Shown piece by piece: positions 27,351-38,425 of a DNA stretch of 64,000 nt (position 1 is its first letter; each line of letters opens with the position of its first letter). Under the pieces are notes generated by a model. It was given only the letters and a program-made list of their open reading frames with translations, was not told the DNA's origin and ran no database searches. The DNA comes from Pontitalea aquivivens (GTDB lineage: Bacteria; Pseudomonadota; Alphaproteobacteria; Rhodobacterales; Rhodobacteraceae): assembly GCF_046507575.1 (NCBI RefSeq), contig NZ_JBKFEY010000008.1, positions 1-64,000 of the forward strand, given 5' to 3'. A program made the position numbers and the translations under genes.

Positions 27351-29717
27351 CTATTCCTGCGCCTTCAGCGCCTGCACGATGTCGATCCGGTCCAGCCTGC
27401 GGCGCACCACCAGCGCCGCCGCAAGCGCCGTGACCAGCACGATCAGGCTGGCCGCGGCATAGGTCGATGTGTCGATCACCAGCGGCACGCTGACCACATC
27501 GGTGGATACGCCTGCCACGATCATCGCGGCAAATCCATAGCCCGCAAGCCAACCCGGCGGGATCGCCGCCAGGGTCAGCCCCATCAACTCGCCGACCAGA
27601 ACATAGCCCACCTCGGCCCGGCGAAAGCCCAGGACGCGCAGGCTGGCCAGATCATGGGCACGCTGCGACAGCTGGATGCGCGCGGCATTATAGATCACGC
27701 CGATGGTGATCAGCATCCCCAGAACCGAATAGATCGTGGCCGAAATCCACAGGTTTTCGTTGATCGTCTGCTCGAACTGGTGGCGTACCTCGGTCCAGGT
27801 GACCAGGCCCGCGACGGCCGGCGTGGCCTTGACGGCCCCGTGCAGGGCACCCATGCGGTCGGTATCGACCATCAGATGCAGCATGTTGACCTGCGGCGCG
27901 CTGCGCATCAGCGAAAACAGCGCGGTGCGGTCCATATGCGCCTCTTGCCCGACGGTCTGGCGGATGGTACCGGCCAGCGGGATCGCCCAGGTTTCGCGCG
28001 GGGGGGCCAGCGCCTCGACCTGCAGCATGTCGCCCGGGCGCAGGTCCAGCTTGCGCGCCAGGCCCTCGGGCAGGACCAGGCCCTGGGCGGGCAGGGCGAC
28101 GGGGCGGCCGTCGCTGTCCAGAAGCCGCGACAGATCGGTCTGCGCGGGCCGGGCGTTCAGCGTCGACAGCTCTGACCGCGCCCCGTGGATCAGCCGCACC
28201 GGCAGGGCAAAGGCGCCCTCGGCCCGGATCACGCCGGGCAGGGCCAGAACGTCCTGCACCGCCGCCTCATTTCGGGCGGACGACAGGATCAGTGTCACCT
28301 GCTGGCGGTTGGACTGGCTGAACATCTCATCCATCATCAGGTCCATCGCATCGAAGGTGCAGAACGACGCCACCAGCACCGCGACCGAGGCCGAAACCCC
28401 GAACAGCGTGACACTGGCCCGCCCCGGCCAGCGCGCGACCGAGCGCAGGATCATCATCGTCGTCTGGCGCAGGCGCAGCGCCCGGCCCAGCCTGTCCAGC
28501 CAGCCGCGCCGGAACAGCGGCGGGGCGGGCGGCGCCATCGCCACCGCCGGCGCCAGCCGCACCGAGGCGCGCACCGCGCGCAGCCCGCCCGCCGTGACCG
28601 TGGCCAGCGCCAGCGCCGCGGAAATGGCAAAGGGCCCCGGGCGCGGCTGATAGATCAGCCAGGGCAGGCGGAAGAATTCGGTGTAAAGCTCGGTCATGCG
28701 CTGGCCCAGCCACCAGCCCGCGGCCCAGCCCAACAGCACCCCCAGCACCCCGATGCCCAGGCACAGCTTCAGATAGTGCCAGCCGATCGCCCCGGTGGAA
28801 TAGCCCACCGCCTTCAACAGCCCGATCTGGCGGCGTTCCAGCGCGATCAGGCGGCCCAGCACCATGTTCACCAGAAAGGCCGACACGATCAGGAAGATCG
28901 GCGGCAGGATATAGGCCAACGCGGCCAGCTGGGTCATCTCGCTGTCCAGAAAGGCGTGCGAGGCGTGGCGCGCGCGTCCATAGCCGCCGGTGCCGCCATA
29001 GGGCGCCAGCAGCCGGTCAAGGGCGGCGATCACCGCCGCCTCGTTCGCGCCGCGCGAAAGGCGCAGCGTCAGGTCGTTGAAGGCCCCGTCCAGATCGGTC
29101 GCGGCGGCCAGCGGCGCCTCGGCCATCCACAGGATACCGAAGCGGCGATCGTCGGGCATGATCGACCCCGCGCCCATCGTATAGATGAACTCGGGCGACA
29201 GCAGATGCCCGGTCACCACCAGTTCGCGGCGCTGGCCCTTGATCACCGCGGCAAAGCGGTCGCCGGGGCGCAGGCCATGGGCCTGGGCGAAGGGTTCATA
29301 CAGCGCCACCTCATCAGGGTGCAGCGGGTCGGGCAGGCGGCCTGCGCGCAACAGCGGCAGGTTCAGCGCCGACCCGCCCGAGGCCGGCAGTGACAGCACC
29401 CGCGCCGAAACGGGTTCGGCAAAACCTTCCAGATCGACCAGCGCGGCGGCGGTGATCCGCGCCTCCAGCGCGGCGATGCCGGGCAGGGCCGCGATATCGG
29501 ACAGCAGGCTGCGCGGGGCGCGGGTGGCGGCAGCAAAGACATCGCCGAAACGATGGCGTTCGTAATAGGCCTCACGCGTGTCCATCAGCGAGGCGCGCGT
29601 GCCATTGGCCAGCACCAGCACCATCACCCCGCAGCCCAGCACCAGCGCGATCGCCAGCACCTGCGCCCAAAGCCGGGCCAGATCGCGCAAAGTCTTGCGA
29701 TCCAGCGCGCGCATCAC
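27351..29717 (-). CDS. FtsX-like/MacB-type ABC permease
   Basis: 788 residues, with a membrane anchor (about 12-34), a periplasmic domain, a first FtsX module (about 265-400: QLAALAYILPPIFLIVSAFLVNMVLGR, with ALERRQIGLLKAVGYS), a second large periplasmic domain and a second FtsX module at the C-terminus (ISATIYSVLGMLITIG, LASLRVLGFRRAEVGYVLVGE, VVRRRLDRIDIVQALKAQE). Two modules make it like LolC/E-type or peptide-exporting permeases rather than MacB, which has one. Its ATG overlaps the ATPase stop by 4 bp. Confidence 0.88.
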   Translation of the reverse strand: MMRALDRKTLRDLARLWAQVLAIALVLGCGVMVLVLANGTRASLMDTREAYYERHRFGDVFAAATRAPRSLLSDIAALPGIAALEARITAAALVDLEGFAEPVSARVLSLPASGGSALNLPLLRAGRLPDPLHPDEVALYEPFAQAHGLRPGDRFAAVIKGQRRELVVTGHLLSPEFIYTMGAGSIMPDDRRFGILWMAEAPLAAATDLDGAFNDLTLRLSRGANEAAVIAALDRLLAPYGGTGGYGRARHASHAFLDSEMTQLAALAYILPPIFLIVSAFLVNMVLGRLIALERRQIGLLKAVGYSTGAIGWHYLKLCLGIGVLGVLLGWAAGWWLGQRMTELYTEFFRLPWLIYQPRPGPFAISAALALATVTAGGLRAVRASVRLAPAVAMAPPAPPLFRRGWLDRLGRALRLRQTTMMILRSVARWPGRASVTLFGVSASVAVLVASFCTFDAMDLMMDEMFSQSNRQQVTLILSSARNEAAVQDVLALPGVIRAEGAFALPVRLIHGARSELSTLNARPAQTDLSRLLDSDGRPVALPAQGLVLPEGLARKLDLRPGDMLQVEALAPPRETWAIPLAGTIRQTVGQEAHMDRTALFSLMRSAPQVNMLHLMVDTDRMGALHGAVKATPAVAGLVTWTEVRHQFEQTINENLWISATIYSVLGMLITIGVIYNAARIQLSQRAHDLASLRVLGFRRAEVGYVLVGELMGLTLAAIPPGWLAGYGFAAMIVAGVSTDVVSVPLVIDTSTYAAASLIVLVTALAAALVVRRRLDRIDIVQALKAQE

Positions 29718-30448
29718 CAGCTGACCTGTGCGGGCGCGATGCGGGTATCGTTGACCTCTTCGCGTGCGATCCGCCCGTCGGCCAGATAGATCACCCGATG
29801 CGCGATCTTCCGGATGCCCGCGTTATGGGTGATGATCGCCGTGGTGGTGCCCAGATCGCGGTTCACCTCGGCCAGGGCCTCAAGCACGGTGACGCCGGTT
29901 GCGCTGTCCAGCGCGCCGGTGGGTTCGTCGCACAGCAGCAGTTCGGGACGCTTGCCGATGGCGCGCGCGATGGCCACGCGCTGCTGTTCGCCCCCCGACA
30001 GTTCCGCCGGGAAATGATCCAGCCGGTGGCCCAGGCCCACGCGTTCCAGCGCCTCTTCGGGGCGCATCGGGTTTTCGGCGATCTCGGTCACCAGGGCCAC
30101 ATTTTCGCGCGCGGTCAGCGCGGGCATCAGGTTGTAGAACTGAAAGACGAAACCCACATGGTCGCGCCGGAACTGCGTCAGCGCGCGGTCGCTGGCATGG
30201 GTCAGGTCATGGTCCCGAAAGGTCAGGCGCCCCGCGGTCGGCGTATCCAGCGCCCCCAGAATGTTCAGCAGCGTCGACTTGCCCGACCCCGAGGCACCCA
30301 GCAGCACGACCATCTCGCCCTGAAACAGCGTCAGATCGACCCCGCGCAGCGCCTGCACCGTAACCGCGCCGGTGCGGTAGACCTTGGTCAGGCCTTCGGC
30401 GGACAACACCGGGACGGGCGGGCGGGCGGGGGGGGCGGTCTGGGTCAT
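29714..30448 (-). CDS. LolD/MacB-type ABC ATPase
   Basis: 244-residue ATPase: Walker A GASGSGKST, Q-loop FQFYNLMP, signature ELSGGEQQRVAIARAI, Walker B LLLCDEPTGALD, switch ITHNAG. The sequence is typical of the ATPases paired with FtsX permeases, such as LolD and MacB-N. It begins 48 nt downstream of the peptide permease gene on the same strand, so it may be transcribed from the same unit, but it is translationally coupled only to the FtsX gene. Confidence 0.92.
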   Translation of the reverse strand: MTQTAPPARPPVPVLSAEGLTKVYRTGAVTVQALRGVDLTLFQGEMVVLLGASGSGKSTLLNILGALDTPTAGRLTFRDHDLTHASDRALTQFRRDHVGFVFQFYNLMPALTARENVALVTEIAENPMRPEEALERVGLGHRLDHFPAELSGGEQQRVAIARAIGKRPELLLCDEPTGALDSATGVTVLEALAEVNRDLGTTTAIITHNAGIRKIAHRVIYLADGRIAREEVNDTRIAPAQVSW

Positions 30449-30496
30449 GCGCCCAGCCTAGCAAGCGGGGGCGCGCCACGCCATGACCAAGCGCGC

Positions 30497-31411
30497 TCAG
30501 CGGCCGCGGATGCGTGGGTCCAGCGCATCGCGCAGTCCGTCGCCGATGTAGTTGACCGACAGCACCGTCAAGGAAATCGCGATGCCGGGGATGATGACGC
30601 GCCAGGGGTACAGCTGCATCTGGTCGATCGCATCATACAAAAGCCGCCCCCAGGTGGGGAAATCCGGCGGAAAGCCCAGCCCCAGAAAGGACAGCGCGGA
30701 TTCGGTGATGATCGCCGAGGCAATGCCCAGCGTCGCCGACACCATGATCGGCGACAGCACATTGGGCAGCACATGGCGCGTGACCATGCGCCGGGCGGGC
30801 GTGCCGATGGATCGCGCCGCCAGCACGAATTCGCGTTCCTTGATCGCCAGCACCTCGCCGCGCACGATACGCGCGGTCTGCATCCAGCTGGTGGCGCCGA
30901 TCGCGCAGACGATCAGCAGGAAGATCCCGCCCTCGGGGCCGAAGCTGCGCGACAGCGGTTCGCGAAACAGCGTCACCATCAGCAACAGCAGCGGCAGCAG
31001 CGGCAGCGCCAGGAACAGGTCGGTCAGCCGCATCAGCGGCCCTTCCAGCCGGCGGAAATAGCCCGCCATAACCCCGATCGTCGTGCCCAGCAGGATCGAC
31101 AGCGACATCGCCGTCATCCCCACCGCGATCGACACTTTGCCCCCCGCCATCACCCGCGCCAGCAGATCGCGGCCCAGCTGATCGGTGCCAAAGGGATGGG
31201 CGGGGGAAAAGCCCTTGTTGCGCGCGCGCAGGTCCACCGTGGTGGGGTCGATCTGCCAGATCAGCGGGCCGATCAGCACCGCGCCCAGGATCAGGGCAAA
31301 GACGGTCAGCCCGACGATGGCGCCCTTGTGGGTCTTGAACTGGTCCCAGACATCGCGCCACTGCGAACGCGGCGGGCGGGGCAGGGTCAGCGTGACGGGG
31401 GCCTCAGTCAT
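30497..31411 (-). CDS. Peptide ABC transporter permease (DppC/OppC-like)
   Basis: 304 residues; the start at 31411 (MTEAPV) overlaps the upstream permease stop by 8 bp. The N-terminal OppC-type segment (WDQFKTHKGAIVGL) is followed by a TM helix, PFGTDQLGRDLLARVMAGGK, several helices, the EAA loop AARSIGTPARRMVTRHVLPN and a C-terminal GDGLRDALDPRIRGR. Last gene of the transporter: OppD, OppF, binding protein, OppB, OppC. It conducts dipeptides or oligopeptides, or sometimes nickel or glutathione; the substrate is inferred from an M20 peptidase diverging upstream. Confidence 0.93.
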   Translation of the reverse strand: MTEAPVTLTLPRPPRSQWRDVWDQFKTHKGAIVGLTVFALILGAVLIGPLIWQIDPTTVDLRARNKGFSPAHPFGTDQLGRDLLARVMAGGKVSIAVGMTAMSLSILLGTTIGVMAGYFRRLEGPLMRLTDLFLALPLLPLLLLMVTLFREPLSRSFGPEGGIFLLIVCAIGATSWMQTARIVRGEVLAIKEREFVLAARSIGTPARRMVTRHVLPNVLSPIMVSATLGIASAIITESALSFLGLGFPPDFPTWGRLLYDAIDQMQLYPWRVIIPGIAISLTVLSVNYIGDGLRDALDPRIRGR

Positions 31412-32411
31412 AGCGGATCCTCGGGTCCAGAATGCCATAGAGAAGATCGGCGATCAGATTGAACAGCACGATCAGGATCGCGAAGATGAAGGTCAGCGTC
31501 ATCACCATGGGCAGGTCATTGGCATGGATCGATGAAATCAGCTGCTGGCCCAGGCCGTTCACCTTGAACACCTGTTCGGTGATGATCGCGCCGCCAAAGA
31601 TCGTGGGCACGCCAAGCGCGATCACCGTGACCACCGGGATCATCGAATTGCGCAGCACATGAACCAGCACCACCACGCGTTCGCCAAGGCCCTTGGCGCG
31701 GGCGGTGCGCACATAATCCTGGCCCAGGTTGTCCAGCATCGAGGCGCGCATGAAACGGCTGATCTGGGCGGCGTTGTACAGTGCCAGCACCGTGACCGGC
31801 ATCACCATCTGGCGCAGTTGCGCCTTGAAGCTGGCCCAGTCGGTCACCTTCAGCGTCGTGTCATAGACGGACGGGAACCATTGCAGCTTGACCGCGAAAA
31901 CGATGATCAGCACCACGCCGGTAAAGAAGGTGGGTACCGAAAACCCCACCATCGCGATGAAGGTGCCCAGATTGTCGAACCAGGAATATTGCCGATAGGC
32001 CGACAGGATGCCGATCGGCAGCGCGATCATCACCCCGATCAGATAGGCCAGCCCCACCACCATCAACGTCTGCGGCAGCCGTTCGGCGATGATCTGCATC
32101 ACCGGCTGGCGCGACTGGAAGGAAATTACCCGCTGCATCCCCTCGCCCAGCGAGGTGCCGAAGAGGTGGTCGATCAGGTGCAGCGGCTCGACCCAGAAGA
32201 ATTGTTTCAGCCAGAGCGCGTAGCGCACATACCACGGACTGTCCAGGCCAAGGGCCGCGCGCATCTTTTCCTTGACGTCGGGCGGCACGGTCAGCGGCAC
32301 ATCGCCCAGGGGGTCGCCCGGGGCGGCCTCCAGCAGCAGAAAGATCACCAGGCTGATGACCAGCAGCGTCGGCACCGCGATCAGCAATCGGCGAAGGGTA
32401 AAGGTGAACAT
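31404..32411 (-). CDS. Peptide ABC transporter permease (DppB/OppB-like)
   Basis: 335 residues, N-terminal FTLRRLLIAVPTLLVISLVIFLLLE, the large loop after TM1 typical of this group, a cytoplasmic coupling EAA segment YVRTARAKGLGERVVVLVHVLRN, and a C-terminal FNLIADLLYGILDPRIRYD. It is 73 nt downstream of the binding protein gene and overlaps OppC by 8 bp. The large loop includes an insert rich in Trp and Phe (WLKQFFWVEPLHLIDHLF). Confidence 0.93.
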   Translation of the reverse strand: MFTFTLRRLLIAVPTLLVISLVIFLLLEAAPGDPLGDVPLTVPPDVKEKMRAALGLDSPWYVRYALWLKQFFWVEPLHLIDHLFGTSLGEGMQRVISFQSRQPVMQIIAERLPQTLMVVGLAYLIGVMIALPIGILSAYRQYSWFDNLGTFIAMVGFSVPTFFTGVVLIIVFAVKLQWFPSVYDTTLKVTDWASFKAQLRQMVMPVTVLALYNAAQISRFMRASMLDNLGQDYVRTARAKGLGERVVVLVHVLRNSMIPVVTVIALGVPTIFGGAIITEQVFKVNGLGQQLISSIHANDLPMVMTLTFIFAILIVLFNLIADLLYGILDPRIRYD

Positions 32412-32484
32412 CGGCGCCTCGGGTCAGGGTCTGGCAAGGGTGGGGGCGCGGGCGGGTTGCCCGCCTGCGCCCCCGGTCACAGGG

Positions 32485-34188
32485 TCACTTGATGCGATGC
32501 CAGTCCGAGGCGTTCCACAGTTCGGAATCCCAGGTGTTCAGCACCACCCCGCCCAGCGTGTTGGCATGCGCCGACAGGCGCCCGCGATCGACCAGCGGCA
32601 CCACGACATAGCTGTCCTTGGTCAGCATCTCGTTCAGCTTCCTGGCGATCTCGGCGCGCTTGTCCATTTCGCGGGTCCTGACCAGTTCGGCCACCAGTGC
32701 GTCATAGGCCGGGTCGCAGAAGCGGTTGACGTTTTCGCCCTGCCACTGGGTTTCCGGGCGCGGCGCCTTTTCGCAGGTATATTGCGCCAGATAGGGTTCG
32801 GGATCGGTGCCGTCGAAGTTGTTGGCATACATTTCGACATCGGCATAGAATTTCTGGAACGTGTCGGGGCTGCCCGCATCGCCGCCGAAGAACACCGAAG
32901 GGTCGACCGTCTTCAGTTCAACCTCGACGCCGATGTCGTTCCACCACTGCTTGATGATCGACTGGAAATCCTGCCGGATCGCATTGACCGAGGTCTGATA
33001 CAGCAGGGCCAGCTTGCGCCCGTCCTTGTCGCGCACGCCGTCGCCGTCGCTGTCGGTCCAGCCCGCTTCGTCCAGCAGCGCCTTGGCGCCGTCCACATCC
33101 TGGGTCAGGCAGTCGTTATTGTCAGAGGCGAACATTTCCGGCGCGGGCACCAGGTTGCAGGTGGCGCGTCCGGCGTTGCCATAGCCGATTTCCACCAGGA
33201 TCTGGCGGTCGATCGCCATCGACAACGCCTTGCGCACGCGGATGTCGGACAGGATCGGATGGGGGTGTTTCGCGGTGGACCGCTCGCCCTCGGGCAGTTC
33301 GGGCGAGGGATCGGTCATGTTCATCTCGATCCGCTCGACCAGCGTGCCGAAGGCGTTGACGAATTTGCCGGTGCCGCCCTGTTCCATCTGCGCCTGGATT
33401 TCCGGCGCGATCTGGGTGTTCCAGGCATAGTCGAATTCGCCGGTTTCCATCACCGCGCGGGCCGCCGCCGTGGCATCGCCCCCGCCCTTGACCAGCGCCG
33501 TGGCAAAGGCCGGCTTGGCCGGGTCGCGATAATTCGGGTTGGCCTCCAGCATGACCGTGTCATTGGTACGGAATTCGGTCACCCGGAAGGGGCCGGTGCC
33601 GATCGGCTTGAAGTTCTGATCCGTGCAGCTGGACGCCGCCGGGCCAAGACAGTTCTGGAATTGCGCCTTTTGCAGGATGGGCGAGGTGGCGCCCACGAAG
33701 GCGGTGAAGGGGTTGGGCTTGGCGTCCTTGTAGGTGATCCTGACGGTCAGATCGTCCACCGCCTCGACCTTCTCGATACCCTCATAGCGCGCCAGCTGCG
33801 CGCAGCCGCCTTCGGGATGCATGCAGTATTCGGCGGTGAACACCGCGTCATGGGCGGTAAAGGGGCTGCCGTCTGACCACAGCAGGCCGGGGATCAGCTT
33901 CCAGGTGATCGACTTCATGTCCCCGGCAATGCCGCCGTTTTCCAGGGACGGGATTTCGGTCACCAGGCGCGGGATCACCTCGCCCTTTTCATTGAAGCCG
34001 GCCAGCGGTTCCAGCACCAGGCTGCCGACCTCGACATCCTTCGTGCCCGAGGACAGATAGGCGTTCATCGTGGATACGGCCTGGGAATAGAGGATGCGCA
34101 CCTCGCCGTCGCTGCCGCGTTCGGCAAGGGCCGCGGGGGCAAAGGCCAGGCTTGCGGCCGCGCCCATCAGGGCGGTTTTCAGTTTCAT
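32485..34188 (-). CDS. Peptide ABC transporter substrate-binding protein (family 5)
   Basis: 567 residues; a signal peptide MKLKTALMGAAASLAFAPAALA is clear. The mature protein follows the SBP_bac_5 layout, with VGSLVLEPLAGFNEKGEVIPRL, then WSDGSPFTAHDAVFT and a C-terminal KLNEMLTKDSYVVVPLVDRG. The six-Cys content (CMHPEGGC, NCLGP...SCTD) suggests disulfides or variation. AAGGAG precedes its ATG inside the tail of the oppF gene. It is the periplasmic receptor of the five-gene transporter. Substrate probably small peptides, not demonstrable. Confidence 0.93.
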   Translation of the reverse strand: MKLKTALMGAAASLAFAPAALAERGSDGEVRILYSQAVSTMNAYLSSGTKDVEVGSLVLEPLAGFNEKGEVIPRLVTEIPSLENGGIAGDMKSITWKLIPGLLWSDGSPFTAHDAVFTAEYCMHPEGGCAQLARYEGIEKVEAVDDLTVRITYKDAKPNPFTAFVGATSPILQKAQFQNCLGPAASSCTDQNFKPIGTGPFRVTEFRTNDTVMLEANPNYRDPAKPAFATALVKGGGDATAAARAVMETGEFDYAWNTQIAPEIQAQMEQGGTGKFVNAFGTLVERIEMNMTDPSPELPEGERSTAKHPHPILSDIRVRKALSMAIDRQILVEIGYGNAGRATCNLVPAPEMFASDNNDCLTQDVDGAKALLDEAGWTDSDGDGVRDKDGRKLALLYQTSVNAIRQDFQSIIKQWWNDIGVEVELKTVDPSVFFGGDAGSPDTFQKFYADVEMYANNFDGTDPEPYLAQYTCEKAPRPETQWQGENVNRFCDPAYDALVAELVRTREMDKRAEIARKLNEMLTKDSYVVVPLVDRGRLSAHANTLGGVVLNTWDSELWNASDWHRIK

Positions 34189-34189
34189 G

Positions 34190-35285
34190 TCATTCTCCTT
34201 GTTGGATCGACGCAGGGTCAGTGCCGGGGCTGCCCCCGGCGGCCGCCGTTACCCCGGCGGTCTGGTTGTAAAGATGGCAGGCCACGAAGCGGCCCGGTTC
34301 CAGTTCGCGCAGATCGGGTTCGACGGTACGGCAGACCGGCATCACCTTGGGGCAGCGGGTGCAGAAATTGCACCCCGGCGGCGGATTGGCGGGCGAGGGC
34401 ACATCGCCCGTCAGGATGATCCGGCGGCGATGTGCCTCCAGCGCGGGGTCGGGTTCCGGCACGGCGGACAGAAGCGCCTGGGTATAGGGATGCAGCGGCG
34501 CGCCATAAAGCGCCTCACGCGGGGCCAGTTCGATGATCCGGCCCAGATACATTACCGCCACCCGGTCCGCGATATGGCGCACCATCGACAGATCGTGGCT
34601 GATGAACAGATAGGTCAGGCCCAGCCGGTCCTGCAATTCCTCAAGCAGGTTGACCACCTGCGCCTGGATCGACACGTCCAGCGCCGCGATCGGTTCGTCG
34701 CAGACGATGAACCGCGGGTTCAGCGCCAGCGCGCGGGCAATGCCGATACGCTGGCGCTGGCCGCCGGAAAATTCATGCGGATAGCGGTTGGCGAAATCGC
34801 GGTTCAGGCCCACCTGGTCCATCAGTTCATAGATCCGGGCCAGCTTGTCCGCCCGCGTCAGGCGGGTGTGTTCCTCCAGCGGTTCGCCGATGATCGCGGC
34901 CACGGTCATGCGCGGGTTCAGGCTGGCCTGGGGATCCTGGAACACCATCTGCATGGCCGGGCGCAGCTTGCGCAGCCGGTCGGGGCGCGCGGCCAGCACA
35001 TCTTCGCCATCCAGCCGGACCGACCCGGCGGTGGGTTCGTAAAGCCGCAGGATCGCCCGCCCGCAGGTGGACTTCCCGCAGCCCGATTCCCCCACAAGGC
35101 CCAGTGTTTCGCCCTGCAGGATGTCGAAGGACACGTCATCGACCGCCTTCACATCACCCACGCGCCGGCGCAGCACGCCTGCGGTGATCGGGAAATACAT
35201 CCGCAGGCCCCTGACCTCGATCAGCGGCTTGCGTGCGGCTTCGGGTGCCGTGGCTTCGGGCGTCACGGCCTGGGGCAGCGCGGCA

Positions 35286-35293
<8 letters not shown>
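34190..35293 (-). CDS. Peptide ABC transporter ATPase (OppF/DppF-like)
   Basis: 367 residues starting at MADAAL. Walker A GESGCGKST, Q-loop QDPQASLNPRMT, signature EFSGGQRQRIGIARAL, Walker B FIVCDEPIAALD, and the oligopeptide-specific C-terminal cysteine motif CNFCTRCPKVMPVC. The start overlaps the OppD stop by 8 bp. The upstream in-frame sequence (40 residues) is unlike the family and is excluded. Confidence 0.93.
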
Positions 35294-36290
<997 letters not shown>

Positions 36291-36682
36291 AAAACTCTCC
36301 CAGTCGTTTGTTTTATATAGTCTTTTTATTGTGGCCGTTTGCATGCCGGTATCCGGGCGACCTTGATGGATCAAGTGTCAGAGATTTTTTCAATTGCGCA
36401 AGAATGTTTATGTTAACGCTCTCGATGACGTGGGGGCGGGCGGAATGACGAAGATTTCGGTCGATATGACGGCGGCAAATTCAAGAATTCTGCGCTTTTG
36501 CCGGGGTGGTCGGGCGGGTTGGTGAATGGCGCGGCGGGCCCGGGCGCGCCGGCGCGGGGAATCGTCCCCTGCCGCCGGGACGCCCGCCGCGTGGGGCCTT
36601 GCGATGGGGCGGGCTTTGTAACAGGCTGACCGCAGGGGCGCGTACGACGCCCGCCAGAACCACCCGACAGGAGAAAGTGACG
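36291..36682. promoter_or_regulatory. Divergent promoter region, peptide operon and M20 peptidase
   Basis: 392 bases. TATATAGT at 36313-36320 (plus strand reading) gives a TATATA candidate -10 for the minus-strand peptide operon about 25 nt before its start. CTTGAT-GG-ATCAAG (36362-36375) is a perfect inverted repeat and a candidate regulator site. The stretch 36375-36420 is AT-rich and may hold promoter elements for either direction. The remainder to 36682 is GC-rich with an open but unlikely extension of the peptidase frame. Confidence 0.4.
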
Positions 36683-37849
36683 ATGCCCGTCAAGAACCGC
36701 TTTGCCGAACTGCTGCCCGAAATCACCGCCTGGCGGCGGGATTTTCACGAACACCCCGAACTTTTGTTCGATGTCCATCGCACCGCCGGCAAGGTGGCCG
36801 GGCTTTTGCGCAGCTTTGGTTGTGACGAGGTGGTCGAGGGGATCGGGCGCACCGGCGTGGTTGGCGTGATCCGGGGGCGCAGCGACACCGGGGGCCGGGT
36901 GATTGGCCTGCGCGCCGATATGGACGCCCTGCCCATCCATGAGGCGACGGGCCTGCCGCATGCCTCGAAAACGCCCGGAAAGATGCATGCCTGCGGTCAT
37001 GACGGGCACACCGCGATGTTGCTGGGCGCGGCGAAATACCTGGCCGAGACACGCAATTTCGACGGTACCGCCGTGGTGATCTTCCAGCCCGCCGAAGAGG
37101 GCGGCGGCGGCGGGCGCGAGATGGTGGCCGAGGGGCTGATGGAACGCTTCGGCGTGCAAGAGGTGTATGGCATGCACAACATGCCCGGCATCCCGGTGGG
37201 CCATTTCCACATCCGCGAAGGTGCGATGATGGCCGCGGCCGATCAGTTCGAGATCACCGTGACCGGCAAGGGCGGCCATGCCGCCAAGCCGCATGAATGC
37301 ATCGATACCACGCTGGTGGCCAGCCACATCGTGATCGCGCTGCAATCCATCGCCAGCCGCAATGTCGATCCGCTGAAGCAGGTGGTCGTTTCGGTCTGCA
37401 CCTTCCGCACCGAAACGCAGGCGCATAACGTCATCCCCCAGACCGTGCTGCTGCGCGGCACGGTGCGCACCATGGACCCCGCCGTGCAGGATTACGTCGA
37501 GGCCCGGGTGAAGGCCATTGCCGAGGGCACGGCGCTGACCTTTGGTGCCACGGCGGATGTGGCCTATGCGCGCGGCTATCCGGTGACGATGAACAGCCCC
37601 GAAAACACCCGCTTTGCCGCCGATGTGGCGCGCGCCGTTTCGGGCCAGGTCGAGGAAAACACCGCGCCGCTGATGGGGGCCGAGGATTTCAGCTTCATGC
37701 TGAACGAACGCCCCGGGGCCTATATCTTCCTGGGCAATGGCGATACGGCCAGCGTGCATCACCCGGCCTATGATTTCGACGACAACGCGATCCCGTTCGG
37801 ATCGTCCTGGTATGCCGGCATGGTCGAGGCGCGGATGCCCGCGGCCTGA
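36683..37849 (+). CDS. M20 family amidohydrolase/aminoacylase (hippurate hydrolase-like)
   Basis: 388 residues. The start at 36683 (MPVKNR) follows AGGAGA. Zn-site motifs: RADMDALPIHE, HACGHDGHTAMLL, PAEEGGGGGREM, HNMPGIPVG, and GAEDFSFMLNERPGAYIFLGNG at the C-terminus. The lid dimerisation domain is at about 180-290 (GKGGHAAKPHE). Enzymes of this family hydrolyse N-acyl amino acids, hippurate or related amides in the cytoplasm. It diverges from the peptide transporter, so it probably processes imported peptides or amides. Its closest functional call is uncertain within the family. Confidence 0.92.
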   Translation: MPVKNRFAELLPEITAWRRDFHEHPELLFDVHRTAGKVAGLLRSFGCDEVVEGIGRTGVVGVIRGRSDTGGRVIGLRADMDALPIHEATGLPHASKTPGKMHACGHDGHTAMLLGAAKYLAETRNFDGTAVVIFQPAEEGGGGGREMVAEGLMERFGVQEVYGMHNMPGIPVGHFHIREGAMMAAADQFEITVTGKGGHAAKPHECIDTTLVASHIVIALQSIASRNVDPLKQVVVSVCTFRTETQAHNVIPQTVLLRGTVRTMDPAVQDYVEARVKAIAEGTALTFGATADVAYARGYPVTMNSPENTRFAADVARAVSGQVEENTAPLMGAEDFSFMLNERPGAYIFLGNGDTASVHHPAYDFDDNAIPFGSSWYAGMVEARMPAA

Positions 37850-37894
37850 AAGGGCCGGGCGGGCCAAGCGTCACGCGGGGCAGGGGGCAGGGGC

Positions 37895-37916
37895 GCGCGC
37901 CGGGGAACCGGCGCGC
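37895..37916. terminator. Hairpin between convergent peptidase and UspA genes
   Basis: GCGCGCCGG-GGAA-CCGGCGCGC is a perfect 9-bp stem with a GNRA-like tetraloop, between the M20 stop (37849) and the convergent UspA stop (37939). No T-run follows on either side, so its termination role is inferred from position. Confidence 0.45.
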
Positions 37917-37938
37917 ATCCCGGCTCAGGCGTATCGCG

Positions 37939-38346
37939 TCAGCGCAGCACCATCACCGAACAGGGCGCATGGCGCACGACCCGCGCCGCGGTTGACCCCA
38001 GCAGGTAATCCTGCAGCCCGGGCCGGTGCGAGGCGATGACGATGCAGTCGTTGCCATTGGCCGACACCCAATCCAGGATTTCGGCCGCGGCATGGCCTTG
38101 GGTGATCGTGCCCATGCCATTGGCGAAACCGCCGGCCAGCTTGTCCAGCTCGGCCTGAATGCTTTTGCGCAGGTCGCTGGAATAGCCTTCGGGCATGTAG
38201 CTGATGGCATAGCCGGGCACTTCCATCATCACATGCAACAGTGTCACGCGGGCATCGGGCGCGGCCAGCGCACGGGCCGCAGCCAGGGCGGCCTCGGGGC
38301 TGTGGTCGTCGTCAAACGCGATCGGAACAAGGATATTTTTGTACAT
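37939..38346 (-). CDS. Single-domain universal stress protein
   Basis: 135 residues starting MYKNILVPIAFDDD after an AAGGAGG site. The Usp fold is clear: VTLLHVMMEVPGY, IVIASHRPGLQDYLLGSTAARVVRHAPCSVMVLR, where the GSTAARVVRHAPCSVMV segment is the nucleotide-binding signature of this class. It probably binds ATP. It lies convergent with the M20 gene and 79 nt downstream of moaA on the same strand. Confidence 0.9.
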   Translation of the reverse strand: MYKNILVPIAFDDDHSPEAALAAARALAAPDARVTLLHVMMEVPGYAISYMPEGYSSDLRKSIQAELDKLAGGFANGMGTITQGHAAAEILDWVSANGNDCIVIASHRPGLQDYLLGSTAARVVRHAPCSVMVLR

Positions 38347-38425
38347 GTCGGTCCTCCTTCGGGGGCAGTCTGCCGCATGCTGGCACATCCGCCTAGTACA
38401 AATCCTTGATCAGGATCAGGTAAGG

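Noticed and set aside
26094..30448. Naming the adaptor/FtsX/ATPase set macAB
   Set aside because: MacB is one fused polypeptide with a single FtsX module; here ATPase and a two-module permease are separate, so only a family-level call is justified.
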